Shown: positions 34,728-45,752 of the stretch, piece by piece | Numbering within the stretch: the first letter of the stretch is position 1 | Layout: each line of letters opens with the position of its first letter | Origin: Lindgomyces ingoldianus | Taxonomy: Eukaryota; Ascomycota; Dothideomycetes; Pleosporales; Lindgomycetaceae | Assembly (NCBI RefSeq): GCF_010093535.1 | Contig: NW_022985179.1 | Coordinates: 95,652-159,651 of the forward strand | DNA: 64,000 bases | Reading direction: 5' to 3' | Notes under the pieces: model-generated | The model's input: the letters and a program-made list of their open reading frames with translations, nothing else | Told to the model about the DNA's origin: nothing | The model's database searches: none | Program-made: the position numbers and the translations under genes

Positions 34728-35280
34728 AGTGGCTTTCAGGACGATGGAGCTCGCAGGGTATCAGGTCAACCAGCTTCCTTAGAGCAAACTCAATACCGAA
34801 ACTCCTCAAGTAGGAGGCGGCGTTGACTACTTATTGTGATAAACTACAATCATCGAATATGATGGGCAGTGTTGATCGGGATAGTTGTAAAGAGAGGAAT
34901 ACGATTCTAGGGTTAACCACCTCCGCGTGCATTCCTCATGCGCGTATTTTCTTAGCTGACAATCCGTATTCAAATTACTGCGCGAGCCAGAGGAGTTGGA
35001 AGGAATGAAATCAACACGAAGCTTTTGGGTCTGGCGCGAGAGCTCAGATGTATTTCCTTGTGTCACAACTAGAAACAGCCCCGTGTGCCCCACTTATTCG
35101 GGGACTAGCAGTCTCAGCCTCGAAATTCCTTCTTCATCTTGCAACTTCCAAGCTTGCAGGCCAATAATACATCTGAACCATCTCCAAAGAGTCACTGTTT
35201 GGTGATGAGAATTCATAAATCTCGTCATAGATAGGGTCGAGAAGCCTCAGGGTCCTCTACTAAATTTCATCAACTGACAC
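34728..35280. other. Intergenic region upstream of the pseudogene
   Basis: Balanced composition, no coding pattern beyond short frames. It would have held the pseudogene's promoter. Confidence 0.4.
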
Positions 35281-35969
35281 AAGGTCTCGCCTCGCACACG
35301 CACACACTGGATTTTGCCAATTTTTAACATCAGAGCAACTCTACTAACTAGCGGAGCTTGCTCCGCTTATATTTTCGATTTCTAAGAACGCCCACTTTTC
35401 TTCGGGCCTAATGTAGTTAGCAGAGTCTCCTCTTTAGGTAATTTGGGCTTAGTCATTCCAGAATTCGCGAGATCTTCGGCAGTGTAGTATATGTAATACC
35501 TTGACAAGCAGGTTCTTAATTAACTTTCTGAAAAGTACAATACGCAGTGTATAGTATGCTGCAGCTTCTAATTATGTGCAGCCTAAATTAAAGCCCTAGT
35601 TGTGGAGCTGCAGCTTGTGTATCTTGTTGTCTTTGTAGACATTTCTCAAGCTGCTTAGAAGCCTGCCTCACTCAGCAGTTGAGGAACACCTTGCTGTTTG
35701 CCTGTCCTCGCCTCTCTATCACCGCAAAGACTCTATCATGACCCACCGCAACCTCCCACACCGCCTGCAGCTATTCACCTACTTACTTTTATAGATAATA
35801 GCCTTTAGGATAAGGATCTTCTTGCTGCTGTTACAAATCCTTCAACTGTTTTGCTCGCACAACTGCTAGCACAACTGCTAGTTCTGCTTCTTCAACTGCC
35901 GCTTAACTATAATAGGCTGGTGCCTAGGGGCATCATCTAGAGATTAGCTGTCAGAGTTAGGAAAGGAAT

Positions 35970-36055
35970 AAAGTAAACTGCAGCAAACTGTAGCAAATTG
36001 TAGCAAACTGCAATTAACTGCAGTAGATTACAGCAACGTGCAGCAAGCCCTAGTA
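35970..36055 (+). repeat. Short CAGCAAACTG-type minisatellite
   Basis: Seven to eight imperfect units such as CAGCAAACTG, TAGCAAATTG and CAATTAACTG. Same unit family as 1245-1545, with fewer C-to-T changes, so probably closer to the ancestral unit. Confidence 0.65.
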
Positions 36056-36797
36056 GGCATTATTTGTGTTGCAAGTAGCTCTACGTATAGAAATGGTTCT
36101 AGATAGGGAACGCCCCTATCAAAAAACTACTTTATATACTACTATATATATTACTATATCTACTAAAGTATTTCACAAGCGAGCGGTCTATACAAGCAAA
36201 CGGTCTACTCTAATAAAATTGTAGCCTCTTATACTTTAATTAATAATACATCTACTAATTAACCTTTAATATAACGTATTTTATTAGCGAGCGGGCTATA
36301 CAAGCAAATAGTCTACTCTAACAACATTTTTACACTTAAATTACATCTTACTCTACAACACCTATATTAATTAATTAAATAAAAGAATATATAATCTATA
36401 ATATTCACTTTATAAATATCATAAGTTTTAACTTAGTAACTTTACTAGTAGTAGTAGCTACAGCGTTGTTAACTTTATAGTATAGTAGTTAATTCTACGC
36501 TATTCTAGCTAATATTCTTTAACGTACTTCACAGGCGAGTTGCTTACACACCTGAGTTACTTAATTTTGCTAAGACCCTACTAAACTACTCTTCCTACAC
36601 TAATGCATTCCTAACAACACTACTTAGACACGCTAAAAGAATATTAGATACAGCTTACACTCTAACCTTTTAAATAAAATATAAAACTTTTAAAGAAACA
36701 TGCTACAGCTATGTGTAAAGTCTTATAAAAAATAATAAATAACTATAGCGCTAGATAACCCTTACAAGCTAATTCTACAGCTAAATTATAAAGGCTA

Positions 36798-37079
36798 TGT
36801 CCGTACGCAGCAGCAGCGTCGCGTCCTGGATACGAACGATCGCGCACGAGCAGGATCACGTATCTATGTCACATGATGCTCGTGCGCGAACCTCCGTGCG
36901 CGAACATCTAGATATCCCCCTTTTCCTCCGTACGGAGGAAAGACAAAAGAGCAATAGAACCAGAAACATGTTGCCCTCACCTTACCTACCTCGTACGCTG
37001 TGCACACCGTACACCACTCTTACTCTTGCTACTTAAGTGCTCATACCATAAGCAGCTAGCTGTCGGAGCCCATTCAACA
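36798..37079. mobile_element. Solo LTR, 282 bp
   Basis: A GC-balanced island begins TGTCCGTACG and ends CCATTCAACA, flanked by the perfect 5-bp repeat GGCTA (36793-36797, 37080-37084). The empty site can be seen in the related element near 4455-4480, where the sequence runs on without the insert. A 79-codon frame inside it is not supported as a gene. Confidence 0.78.
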
Positions 37080-37087
37080 GGCTAAGT

Positions 37088-37640
37088 AATAAAAAAAAAG
37101 CAGGTAATTATTAAGACTATACTTAAGCTATATGCACAAGGAATTTCCCTTTAGATAGCATTTATAGCTAATATAGCTAATTCTTTACACGCTAAGCATA
37201 ATCTAGGCTATGTTTATATAAACTAGCCTAGTACATTTATAAAGTGTTATTTAGAGCTTAAAGTAAAGTTTTAAGCATAAGTATAGTTAAAAAATATTTA
37301 GCTAATTATAAAGCCTGTTTTACTAAAGTTGTACATGTTATTATCCTAGATACTATACTTAGCTTTAATATTCTCTATAAGGCTAAACCTGCTCTAAATT
37401 ACTTTAGAACTTTTATAAAAAGCTTTTTTATAGTTATACTTACACTTAAATATTACTTTAAGCTCTAAATAACACTTTACAAACATATAAGGCTAGTTTA
37501 TGCTAACATAGCCTAGATTACACTTAGCGTGTAAAGAATTAGCTATATTAGCTATAAATGCTATCTAAGAGGAAATTCCTTGCGCATATAGCTTAAATAT
37601 AGTCTTAATAATTATCTGCTTCTTATTATTAGCTGTAGAA
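37088..37640. repeat. Long inverted repeat, about 210-bp arms
   Basis: 37088-37300 and the reverse complement of about 37410-37630 match at roughly 90 percent by eye; both contain AGCTAATATAGCTAATTC and GTGTTATTTAGAGCTTAAAG. About 110 bp separate the arms. The arms belong to the pogo-like family. Confidence 0.75.
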
Positions 37641-38831
37641 TTAGCGTGTAAAAGTTGTCTAGACAACCTAAGATAGAACAATTCAAGCACATTGTTATAG
37701 TTATGCTTATAAGAAAACCTGTTTTAAGATTTATAGTACACTTAATAAAGTTTATAGTTTAGTTTATACTAATATATTTTAACTTAGCTTAAATAATAAT
37801 AGCTTTAGAGTTTATTAGCTATATCTTTTATAACTTAAAGTAAAAAAACAAATTTATAAATTTAAGCTAAGTATATACTTTATAATTATATTATAAAAGT
37901 CTACTATTAAGCTTTTAAGTAAGTGTGGCTTTAAAAACTTTATAAATTACTATAGTAAGTTAAATGCTTAAAAAGTTAAAAGTATTTAACCTTTTTTATT
38001 AGTATGTTAAAGGTTAATTAGTAGATGCATTATTAATTCGAGTATAAAGTGCTAAAATTTTATTACAGTAGACTATTTACTTATGTAGTCTACTCGCTTG
38101 TGAAATACGTTACTTTAGAAAGATTACATTTAGTTTAATACCTAATCTAATTTTTTTAATATATAGTGCATTAAGTAGATTAATTAGTATAACAGTACTA
38201 ATAAGTAGATAGTTAGCTATTAGATACTATTTTATATTTTTTAGTAATAACTTGCTAATTTTAAAATACGCTTATACTTTTAATAACTTTTTTAACTTAA
38301 TTTTTTAAAATTCAAATTTCTAAATTTAACTTATAGTATATATACAGTACTATAAAACTTATTTTTATCTTCTATTAAGCGTTACTAAAGTTGTTAATGT
38401 AGCTTTTAAATATTCTCTAAATCTATTTAAATAAGCTAGCTAAATGTTAGTCTAATAAATTTAATTTATATAGGGAAAATATAGAGACTAAAAGAGGCTT
38501 TAAAATACGCTATTAATTGTCTAATTTAAATTAGAACTGTTTGAGATAATTAAAGTAAAACTTTTACTACTAATGTGTACCCTTTACTATTCCAAGCTCC
38601 GCTTTTCCTAGACATTCATTAATTAGCGTAGTATGTTATATCCTTTGCAGATTCTATTAAAGTTTAGAGCGTACAGGTAAGTAGTTGCTGAAAGCCTTAA
38701 AATTAAGAGTATTGAGATGGGCCGATTGCGTCGTTGCATATGGGCGGCTAAAGCTCGAAATGATTTGTTGGAAATTTTCAGGTCCAATGCGACAACTTGC
38801 ATTCCTCCGTGGGCGGTAACCTCATCTCGCT

Positions 38832-41039
38832 ATGCCCAACAAAGCATCCATGGATCTCTCCAATACCCCATCAGATCTCTGTTCTTACTGCAAAGAAATT
38901 CTTCCCAAGCTTAGACACCGCCTTCTTTCGACACACAGGCACGAGCATAGGAGCCCGGAGTTGCTAGCGCGATGCTTCCCTGCGCAGGTCGAAGCCTACA
39001 TCGCGAACCCGAGGTGCGGGCTGTGTAGACTTGCACTAAAAATGTTGGCAACGGCGTATGATGCCCCATGGCAGGTATTCAGAGGTGAGGGATATATGCT
39101 TTGGGCTGTGGATGTCTGGGATGGGATAGGAGAGGGATATGTAACTGGTATTTATATTAAGATAACTGCTAGTGGGAGTTACGCCGACTCTACGGGTAAT
39201 GATGCGGGCCTTTCGTACATGCGTAATGGTCTCATTATGAAGGCACTGGATCGTGGGCCAGGAGAAGAGGAGCATAGCATTTCCCCAGCAAGGATTGTGA
39301 ATCAGGAGAGAGTTGACTATAGCCTCGTGAAGAGTTGGATGAGGACCTGTCTACATGGCCATAGCCGCTGCAGCGAAGGATTCCGGAACCACGTCGTTGG
39401 CATGAAGGTTATCGACTGCGTACAAGAATGCCTAGTGATGCACAAACCAGAGCATAACTACATTGCACTGAGCTATGTCTGGGGACCCCCACCAAAGGAC
39501 AAACAAGACCAGAGTACGTCTTCGGGAAATATGTTTGAGGATTCCCCAAGAGTCATCCGCGACGCCATTCATGTTACGCGAGAATTAGGATATAGATATC
39601 TTTGGATCGATCGTTACTGCATCAACCAGACTGATGGGGAAGAAAAAATGTCTCAACTTACACAAATGGACTTGATATACGAGAATGCGGATATGACAAT
39701 TGTTGCAGGGGCTGGAGAAGACGATCGCCATGGTCTGCCAGGTGCTGGATCGGAACCGCTGCTGCCTCGATGCACACAGCCGGCGGCCAGGATCGGGGAT
39801 ATCACAGTCGTTTCCACACTCCCAGAAATCTCTCACTTCCTAGGCAAATCAAGATGGGCGACGAGAGGGTGGACGTACCAAGAAGCGGTCTTGTCGCGGC
39901 GGTGCCTGATGTTTTTCCCTACGCACGTCTTTTTCGTTTGTCGGACGATGTGTCGCAGCGAGACTGCACCGTTCTTACCACCTTTAAGGGTTGGAGGAAG
40001 TATCGATATCAGTCTCCAAAGTCTATTTCTGGACCCAGGCTCATGGGAGAACTCTAGAAAAAATTCTAGACGGTTGATGATCCCCTCTAGTGGGAACATC
40101 CATCAACATATCGAGATGTACTCTTCACGCAGCTTGACCTACGATAGCGATGCTCATAACGCTTTCCTTGGTATTCTCAAACGATCTAGCGTTAAGAGTT
40201 ACTGGGGTGTTCCAGTATTCGACGTCCGGATGGCAAGTAATGAGGCGTTGCAAGAATCAGCCTCACAAGTTGAAAAAGGGCGCCACTCAGAGGGTCCATT
40301 TCCCCAGGTGGAGTGGGGAATGATTCCTATGAGTTTCGTGGCATGGGAAATTGAATGGGATCTTCAGAACCGGATAACAGCTGGTTTTCTCCAGGGATTG
40401 ATGTGGTCTGTTCTGGATCCCGACCTCACGGGGCGGAGAGTCGAGATGCCCTCTTGGACATGGCACAGTATCAAAGGCAGCACTCTCGAGTTCAGCTGGG
40501 CAAAATCTCACTCTAAGTCTGCATGTGTATTAGGGGGTGCCATCGGACACTCGACTCGTTTACCCGAGGTCTGGCTTGAGCAAAAGGAAGAACGGCATTG
40601 GGTCCGGTTCCCAGATTGGGCGAATAAGTACGAGAAGAATGCAATCGTTCCTGACCTTGGTTGCTCTATTCTTGTGGAAGGTTTTGTGGCATCTGTAGAA
40701 GCTATGTTTCAAAAGGGAGGGTCTATCTTTGTTCGCATATCGCAGTCTTGTGTAGCAGATCTTCTGGTAGATCTCGACTCCGACCTTCCAGAGCCTTTCT
40801 ATAATAAAGAGTATCAATGGAGAAGCGCATCAACCGAAACTGAGCAAGAAAGGGATATTTCGAGGCTCGGGTGGACGGTCCTGAATCTGTTAGCTAAAGG
40901 TGATAGTGAGGCGCGTATTCTAGAATGCCTTGTTTTGCGAAAGGTCGATGAAACCATTTTTAAGAGAGTCGGTGTGCTACAGGCAATGGACTTTATTTCA
41001 AATGGAAATGCAAGGAGAGAACGGTTGATTATACAGTAG
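38832..41039 (+). CDS. HET-domain protein (735 aa)
   Basis: Heterokaryon-incompatibility (HET) domain protein, a class known to trigger cell death in non-self recognition. The single long exon contains the three HET blocks: YIALSYVWGP (about residue 210), YRYLWIDRYCINQ with DLIYENADMTIVAGAGED (about 255-300), and SRWATRGWTYQEAVLSRRCL (about 340-360). The N-terminus has Cys pairs (CSYCKEI, CGLCRLALK, CLHGHSRC) that may bind zinc, as in many HET proteins; the C-terminal 300 residues are variable with no recognised repeats. The frame is open from upstream of 38832; the Met at 38832 precedes the first Cys motif. It lies immediately right of a RIP block yet shows no nonsense mutations, so it is probably functional. 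Confidence 0.87.
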   Translation: MPNKASMDLSNTPSDLCSYCKEILPKLRHRLLSTHRHEHRSPELLARCFPAQVEAYIANPRCGLCRLALKMLATAYDAPWQVFRGEGYMLWAVDVWDGIGEGYVTGIYIKITASGSYADSTGNDAGLSYMRNGLIMKALDRGPGEEEHSISPARIVNQERVDYSLVKSWMRTCLHGHSRCSEGFRNHVVGMKVIDCVQECLVMHKPEHNYIALSYVWGPPPKDKQDQSTSSGNMFEDSPRVIRDAIHVTRELGYRYLWIDRYCINQTDGEEKMSQLTQMDLIYENADMTIVAGAGEDDRHGLPGAGSEPLLPRCTQPAARIGDITVVSTLPEISHFLGKSRWATRGWTYQEAVLSRRCLMFFPTHVFFVCRTMCRSETAPFLPPLRVGGSIDISLQSLFLDPGSWENSRKNSRRLMIPSSGNIHQHIEMYSSRSLTYDSDAHNAFLGILKRSSVKSYWGVPVFDVRMASNEALQESASQVEKGRHSEGPFPQVEWGMIPMSFVAWEIEWDLQNRITAGFLQGLMWSVLDPDLTGRRVEMPSWTWHSIKGSTLEFSWAKSHSKSACVLGGAIGHSTRLPEVWLEQKEERHWVRFPDWANKYEKNAIVPDLGCSILVEGFVASVEAMFQKGGSIFVRISQSCVADLLVDLDSDLPEPFYNKEYQWRSASTETEQERDISRLGWTVLNLLAKGDSEARILECLVLRKVDETIFKRVGVLQAMDFISNGNARRERLIIQ

Positions 41040-41225
41040 TTAGTGTAATCCAATGCAATACGAGATCAAGCAAACGGTGAAAGCGAGATTGCACGTGGAA
41101 AACAAAGAAAACAAGGAGGGAGACAGGAGGGGCAACCAAGGATTGCAATGTAATTCGAGTGGCGGAATGATACCACCTACGAATACTGGTGAGGAAAAAG
41201 AGAGGTTTTAAAAAAGAGCGCCAGG

Positions 41226-41520
41226 ATTCCGTTGACTCTTACAACAATCTCGGTCTAATGATCACGGAGCAGGATAACCATGAAGCTGCGGATCCTACGT
41301 TCAGGATCGCTTTGTCCGACCACGAGAGAAATTCAAGCCAGGCTATCCTGATGTCTTCCAGAGTTTTCCAGCATCAGTTATACAAGCTTCATTCCAAAGC
41401 TTTTTAAGGGCAAGGAGAACCTTACCTAGACTCTATTCTATCAAACCAATATCATGGAAGCAGAAAACCTCTTCGTGAAATCTAAAACGATTACTACAAA
41501 ACCGTGGGACTAGGATATTG
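41226..41520 (+). pseudogene. TPR fragment
   Basis: The frame reading DSVDSYNNLGLMITEQDNHE and ADPTFRIALSDHER matches the tetratricopeptide pattern of fungal NLR C-terminal repeats (YNNLGL...L..Q..YEEAE). It stops at 41405 and later codons (MEAENLF...) lie in another frame. It is probably a leftover of a larger TPR gene. Confidence 0.5.
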
Positions 41521-42479
41521 ACAGAAGGAAAATAGGAACGTAGTAAGGAGTGAATATAAATTCGCGAAAAGGAAACGGAACCACATATATGATAGTGGTT
41601 CTAAAATCAAGGCTGAATATTCTCGCACGGGACTTTGGTCAGCGTGACCCTGCGTCAAGAGTGAATGTAGGTCCTTGACTCACCCCAGTTTCCTGTTTAG
41701 GACAATCGCCGTTCTATCTACTATATAGCCGCTTCAGGGCTCCCTCGAGCTCCTCAGGCCAAACCTCAGACCTTGGGCCTTTGCTCAACTTACCTAGTTT
41801 TGGTTCTCACTACCTAATTACTCGCAACTCTATATGCCCTCCTCTATCCGTCAGCTCCGTAAGTGAACGAGTGATAGATACTAGTTGTAAATATGGTATC
41901 GTGGATTAATGACTAATTTGTGCCGAAGTGTTAGAGTCGCGCCTCTGCTCCTGGCGCTTTCCATCCTAGTGCCTCTACTAGAATCGAAACTTTGTGCTGC
42001 ATTCGGGCGCAAAATGGGGGGCAAATCTATGTCTGACTGGATCGCATGTATTCCCACTGGTGAAGGACTAGAAGCCAGGAGATAAATATGGAGCACAAGA
42101 ACATTCTATTACAATTTTAGCTCGCGGAAAGGCATACAGCTGCCTTGTGTCATTGGCTGACAACAAGATCGCTTGGAACTCAGGATCCATGGCGCTGTAT
42201 TTCCCCGGCCTACACAATATCAAGAACGAATGACGCCTATGTTGTACCTACGAAAGAGATTTGTTGAGGATCGTAATGACATGTTGAAGCTATGGAACAT
42301 GTTTCGATACTTGTTAGTACACGTTGCAGTGATTACAAGTCAATGCGAATAATCGCCTGAATCTGAATTAGGGTCGAGAGCTGGCTACTTCGGTGTATTG
42401 CCTCAATCATTAAGCGTTCAGTGAGTGTTCTCCCAACTTCCGCCTTTAGAACAAATCAAAAATTTCCTTGATGTAGTTC
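41521..42479. other. Intergenic region
   Basis: No gene recognised. Contains downstream sequence of the P450 gene. Short frames only. Confidence 0.4.
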
Positions 42480-44391
42480 TTATGAGCCAAAGCCTGCCTT
42501 CACGGGATTTTCCTTGTAGAACGTGCTCATTCTGTATTTTGTTTCACCCTCGTATGGCGCCAGATCTGCTAATGCCTGCTTTCCCTCTCGGAGGATAGTC
42601 TGTCGGATGGCTTCGCTTCTTGGCTTGATGCTAACCTTGAACGGTTGTGGCCGCATGTTCAGGCCATTGCTACGCCTTGTTAGTGATTAAGTGTAGCAAA
42701 AAAGCTTGGGGGACTCACGTGTAGTCAAAAATATCGACTGAGATTGGGTTCCCAGTCTCATCCAAAGCAGGTTCGATTTTAAAGCCCCATACTAACCGCG
42801 CAACCGTCAACCAGGTCCCTTGTTCGGCAAGTGCCTGTCCCGAACACACTCTTCGACCCCAACCGAATGTCATGTAGCCCCTCTCCCCAGGGAATGGCCG
42901 CGCATCCGGACTATCTTTCATGAATCTACTCGGGTTAAATCGATCTGGTTCTGGGAACTCGCGCTCATTCCTGTGAATCGCCCACACATTGCCTTGAACC
43001 CAGGTTGATTTGGGAATCAGCCAGCCCTTGTAGTAATCATCTTGCACAGGAGCGTGTGGCTGACCGCCGATGATGGCAACGGAACGCCAACGGAAGACTT
43101 CCTTGACAAAGGCGCGTATATATGGGAGGTTGGTGTCGTCCTCGAACGAAGGACTTCTTTCTGATCCAACAACACGGTCAAGTTCTTCCCAAGCCTGGAT
43201 CATCGTTTCGGGGAATGCGCGCATAGCTAGAATGGCGGTAATGAGAGTGCTGCTTGAGGTATCAGAACCTGCACCAAATAGATTGCCAGCTAGCGCGGAT
43301 ATCTCCTGTGAGTGGAGATTGTACTTAGGCGCCTCCTTAAAGAGTAGTTTGGAATAGCAATCTTCGTGCCCAGGATTCTCGTTCGCCTCTTTTGCGAGTG
43401 TGTAGAAGAAGTCATGGCCACGGTGTGATTTCCCTCGAGCACCAAGTCCATGCTTCCATGGCGCAATCTCAGTAGGTACTTTAGCAAGAACTGTGAAGAG
43501 TCACCTATAATGTCGTTTGACCTCCAGCGTCCCAACTTACTTGGAAATGTCTCCATCAACATGGGAAAAGTCTTTCCTGGAACATTAAGATCCGCAGCTC
43601 GATGCATCACAGCGATAACATCGGTAATGATTGGATCCTTTGAGTCAGCCACTCTCCTCCCAAACCCAATGATCGAGACTACACTCGTCGCATACCGCTC
43701 GAAGTGGGCAACATAATCTTCTGGAGTAGTCAGCATATCGTACGCCACTACTTTGCTCTCATCGTTCTGGAAGTCGCGATATCTTTTCACTTGCTGAATC
43801 CCCACACCTTGGTGCATTAGCTTTCTCTGAACTCGGAAACGGTCTCTCTCAGCTTGCGTGGTTGTGATCATGTTCACGAGATTTTTTTGGCCGGCCCCGA
43901 GTTCGGCAAATACGAGCATTCGGGGACGAGAGCAGTAGATTCCTGCTCTTTTGTCCAAGAGTTCGTTCGCGGCCCACGCATCGTTTATCCATACCGTCGG
44001 ATTTCTGCACGGATATTAACAAAGAAGAAGTGAAAAGATGTGGAAGCACTCGCCTGCCTATCCAAAATGTGATCAGAGGGGTATTGTACTTCTTTGATAG
44101 CAACTCAAAATATATCCAGGGCTTGTTGTCGGGAAGCTGAAATGTATTTCCTACAATGGGCAGGGGCCATGGTCCCGGTGGCTATGTCTCAATCAGCCCG
44201 CATGCTGCGTTTCATCGGAGATTATATCTGACCATTCTTGACCTCAGATATAGCATCCACCCATAGTCCACAACAACTCCCACGGCTGCGGTAACCAATA
44301 CGGCGAGCAAGATGTTCCCGACACCGAATTTCGATATGCCATGCTGCACGTAATGCAGTGGCAGCGTCTCGAATAGTTGCTCGATGGCCAT
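42480..44391 (-). CDS. Cytochrome P450 monooxygenase (566 aa)
   Basis: Heme-thiolate monooxygenase with an N-terminal membrane anchor (GNILLAVLVTAAVGVVVDYG, residues about 30-50), so ER-bound. Five exons (44391-44233, 44181-44054, 44004-43541, 43478-42719, 42669-42480) sum to 1701 nt. Motifs: proline hinge PPGPWPLPIVGN after the anchor, I-helix AGSDTSSST (about 320), EVFR (K-helix ExxR, 377-380), RFNPSRF, and heme loop FGWGRRVCSG (455-464). The protein resembles the CYP families typical of fungal secondary metabolism and O-methylsterigmatocystin-type oxidoreductases. Intron 44005-44053 is GC-AG: the donor reads AG/GCGAGT and no GT donor keeps frame. All catalytic motifs are intact; substrate unknown. 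Confidence 0.9.
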
Positions 44392-45752
44392 AGCTTCTGC
44401 GCTCAAATCTCCTGACAATGGGGTGAGGAGGACGAAGTTGAGGTTGCTTCAAGCTTTTGAATTTAAAGCGACCCGAGAGCGTCCCTCGGATTCTGCACAA
44501 GGACTGCCTGGGTGCCAAACAGCCAATTACTATCCGTAAGACCCTGTCAGCAGTGCAGCGAGAGCATTCGTGAACCCTCGAGCCCTATCTCCGTTGGTTG
44601 TTTTGTCAGATGCTGCATGTCGACGTGTTGGAGAAGTACTGCAACCCCACATCATGATGGTGGGGCAGAAGGCCCGGCAAATCCATCTCGAGAAGCCGAA
44701 TAGCCGCAAGCCTTTCATTGACTACTTTCCTCTCGGCTCAGGAGAGGTACCAGATCTTCCACCGCCGTACGTGCTTGAGAGCGAGGCTGCGGTTTGGCCG
44801 GTGGTGCATAAAATCGAATGGTGCTGATGAACCGATGCTGATACGACCGCGGCACGGTTCATTCCAGGTGAAGGCAGAGTCGTGTTTCCTGGGAACGAAA
44901 GAGCCAAGTTTAATGCAGCTGAGAGTACTAGAATTAGCATCTGATGGATGCAAAGGGATGGTCGTTTGTATATGGTAGGTGGACAAGAGAACCATGACAG
45001 AGGGAGCTTTCAAGAAGCGGCAGGTGCACGTGCATTGCGACCGGTTTACAATATCCCTTTTCACGTCCTTCCTTAACATTCTATGATCAATCAGTGCTTA
45101 GTTCATTACTCCCACACACGCATCGTTTATTGATTGCCATTCGTTCTATCCCCTCCTCTTACGATAGTCGAGTCTGCGATCCGGTGGTCCCCATTATTCT
45201 TCGATCATCTCCCTCAGGCTTTACAAAGTCAGCCAACCGGTTTAGGCGATATCCAGGGCTAGAGGCACCTTCTCCAAACACTTTGACACAGCTAGGTTTG
45301 TAATATGAATTCTAGAGCAGTACTAGGCCCCTGGGGCGACCCCTCGTCGCGATGTGTTGCCTAGTTTTGACGCCTTATTTTGTTCAATATGCGCGCGACC
45401 GCAAATGCCTCTCTCGGCCTTGTCTTATTGGTTTCGTGAGCAGAAAAACGCACTAGGAGAGCCAACAATCTTTACGACACAGAACCAACGTTACGGTGGA
45501 GTGTTCTAGGAAGAAAGATCGAGCAAATTATTACAAGCTGAGGCTAACCCTAATGCTTCATCGATAGGTTTGTGTCTTAGCTTGGGCAGCGGTCTACTCT
45601 ATCACAACATATTCGCCTAGTAGGATTGCCCAACTTCACGTTTTATTTTACATACACCCGCTTCGACGTTATAGTTGGATTTCTAGTACGACTAAGAACG
45701 ATACTTCCGAAAAATAGCTGGTTCCAACGTATTGGTCCTGCTCTTCTCGAGC
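44392..45752. other. Intergenic region
   Basis: 1.36 kb without a convincing gene. Contains the P450 promoter and, before 45753, the upstream region of the F-box gene. Overlapping short frames around 44570-45079 have no protein-like pattern. Confidence 0.4.

Larger units (their letters stand above)
36522..37665 (+). mobile_element. Copies of the pogo-like family, one forward and one inverted
   Basis: The left terminal repeat at 36522 (ACGTACTTCACAGGCGAGTT), preceded by TA, matches the end of the 4199-6237 element, and homology continues through 36760 and 37088-37330. From about 37340 to 37665 the same interior runs in the opposite direction and stops before reaching a terminal repeat. Neither copy has a right end, so both are incomplete. 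Confidence 0.65.
36166..38110. mobile_element. Second TA-flanked inverted-repeat element family, degraded
   Basis: The right end (inverse of 38060-38110) reads ACGTATTTCACAAGCGAG followed by TAGACTACATAAG. Two left-end copies face it: 36166 (AAGTATTTCACAAGCGAGCG) and 36274 (ACGTATTTTATTAGCGAGCG), both continuing with CTATACAAGC and, 20 bases on, GTCTACTCTAA. Each end abuts TA. The doubled left end suggests a local duplication or two overlapping insertions. No transposase survives. Confidence 0.6.
35281..38700. other. AT-rich RIP-degraded transposon block
   Basis: From about 35.3 kb the composition becomes very AT-rich with stops in all frames. It contains the minisatellite, two transposon families, an inverted pair of element copies and a GC-balanced solo LTR, each listed separately. 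The border with the HET gene lies near 38.65 kb. No host gene is recognisable inside. Confidence 0.7.

Noticed and set aside
36797..37036. Open frame of 79 codons within AT-rich DNA
   Set aside because: Lies entirely inside the 282-bp solo LTR; explained by its balanced composition.
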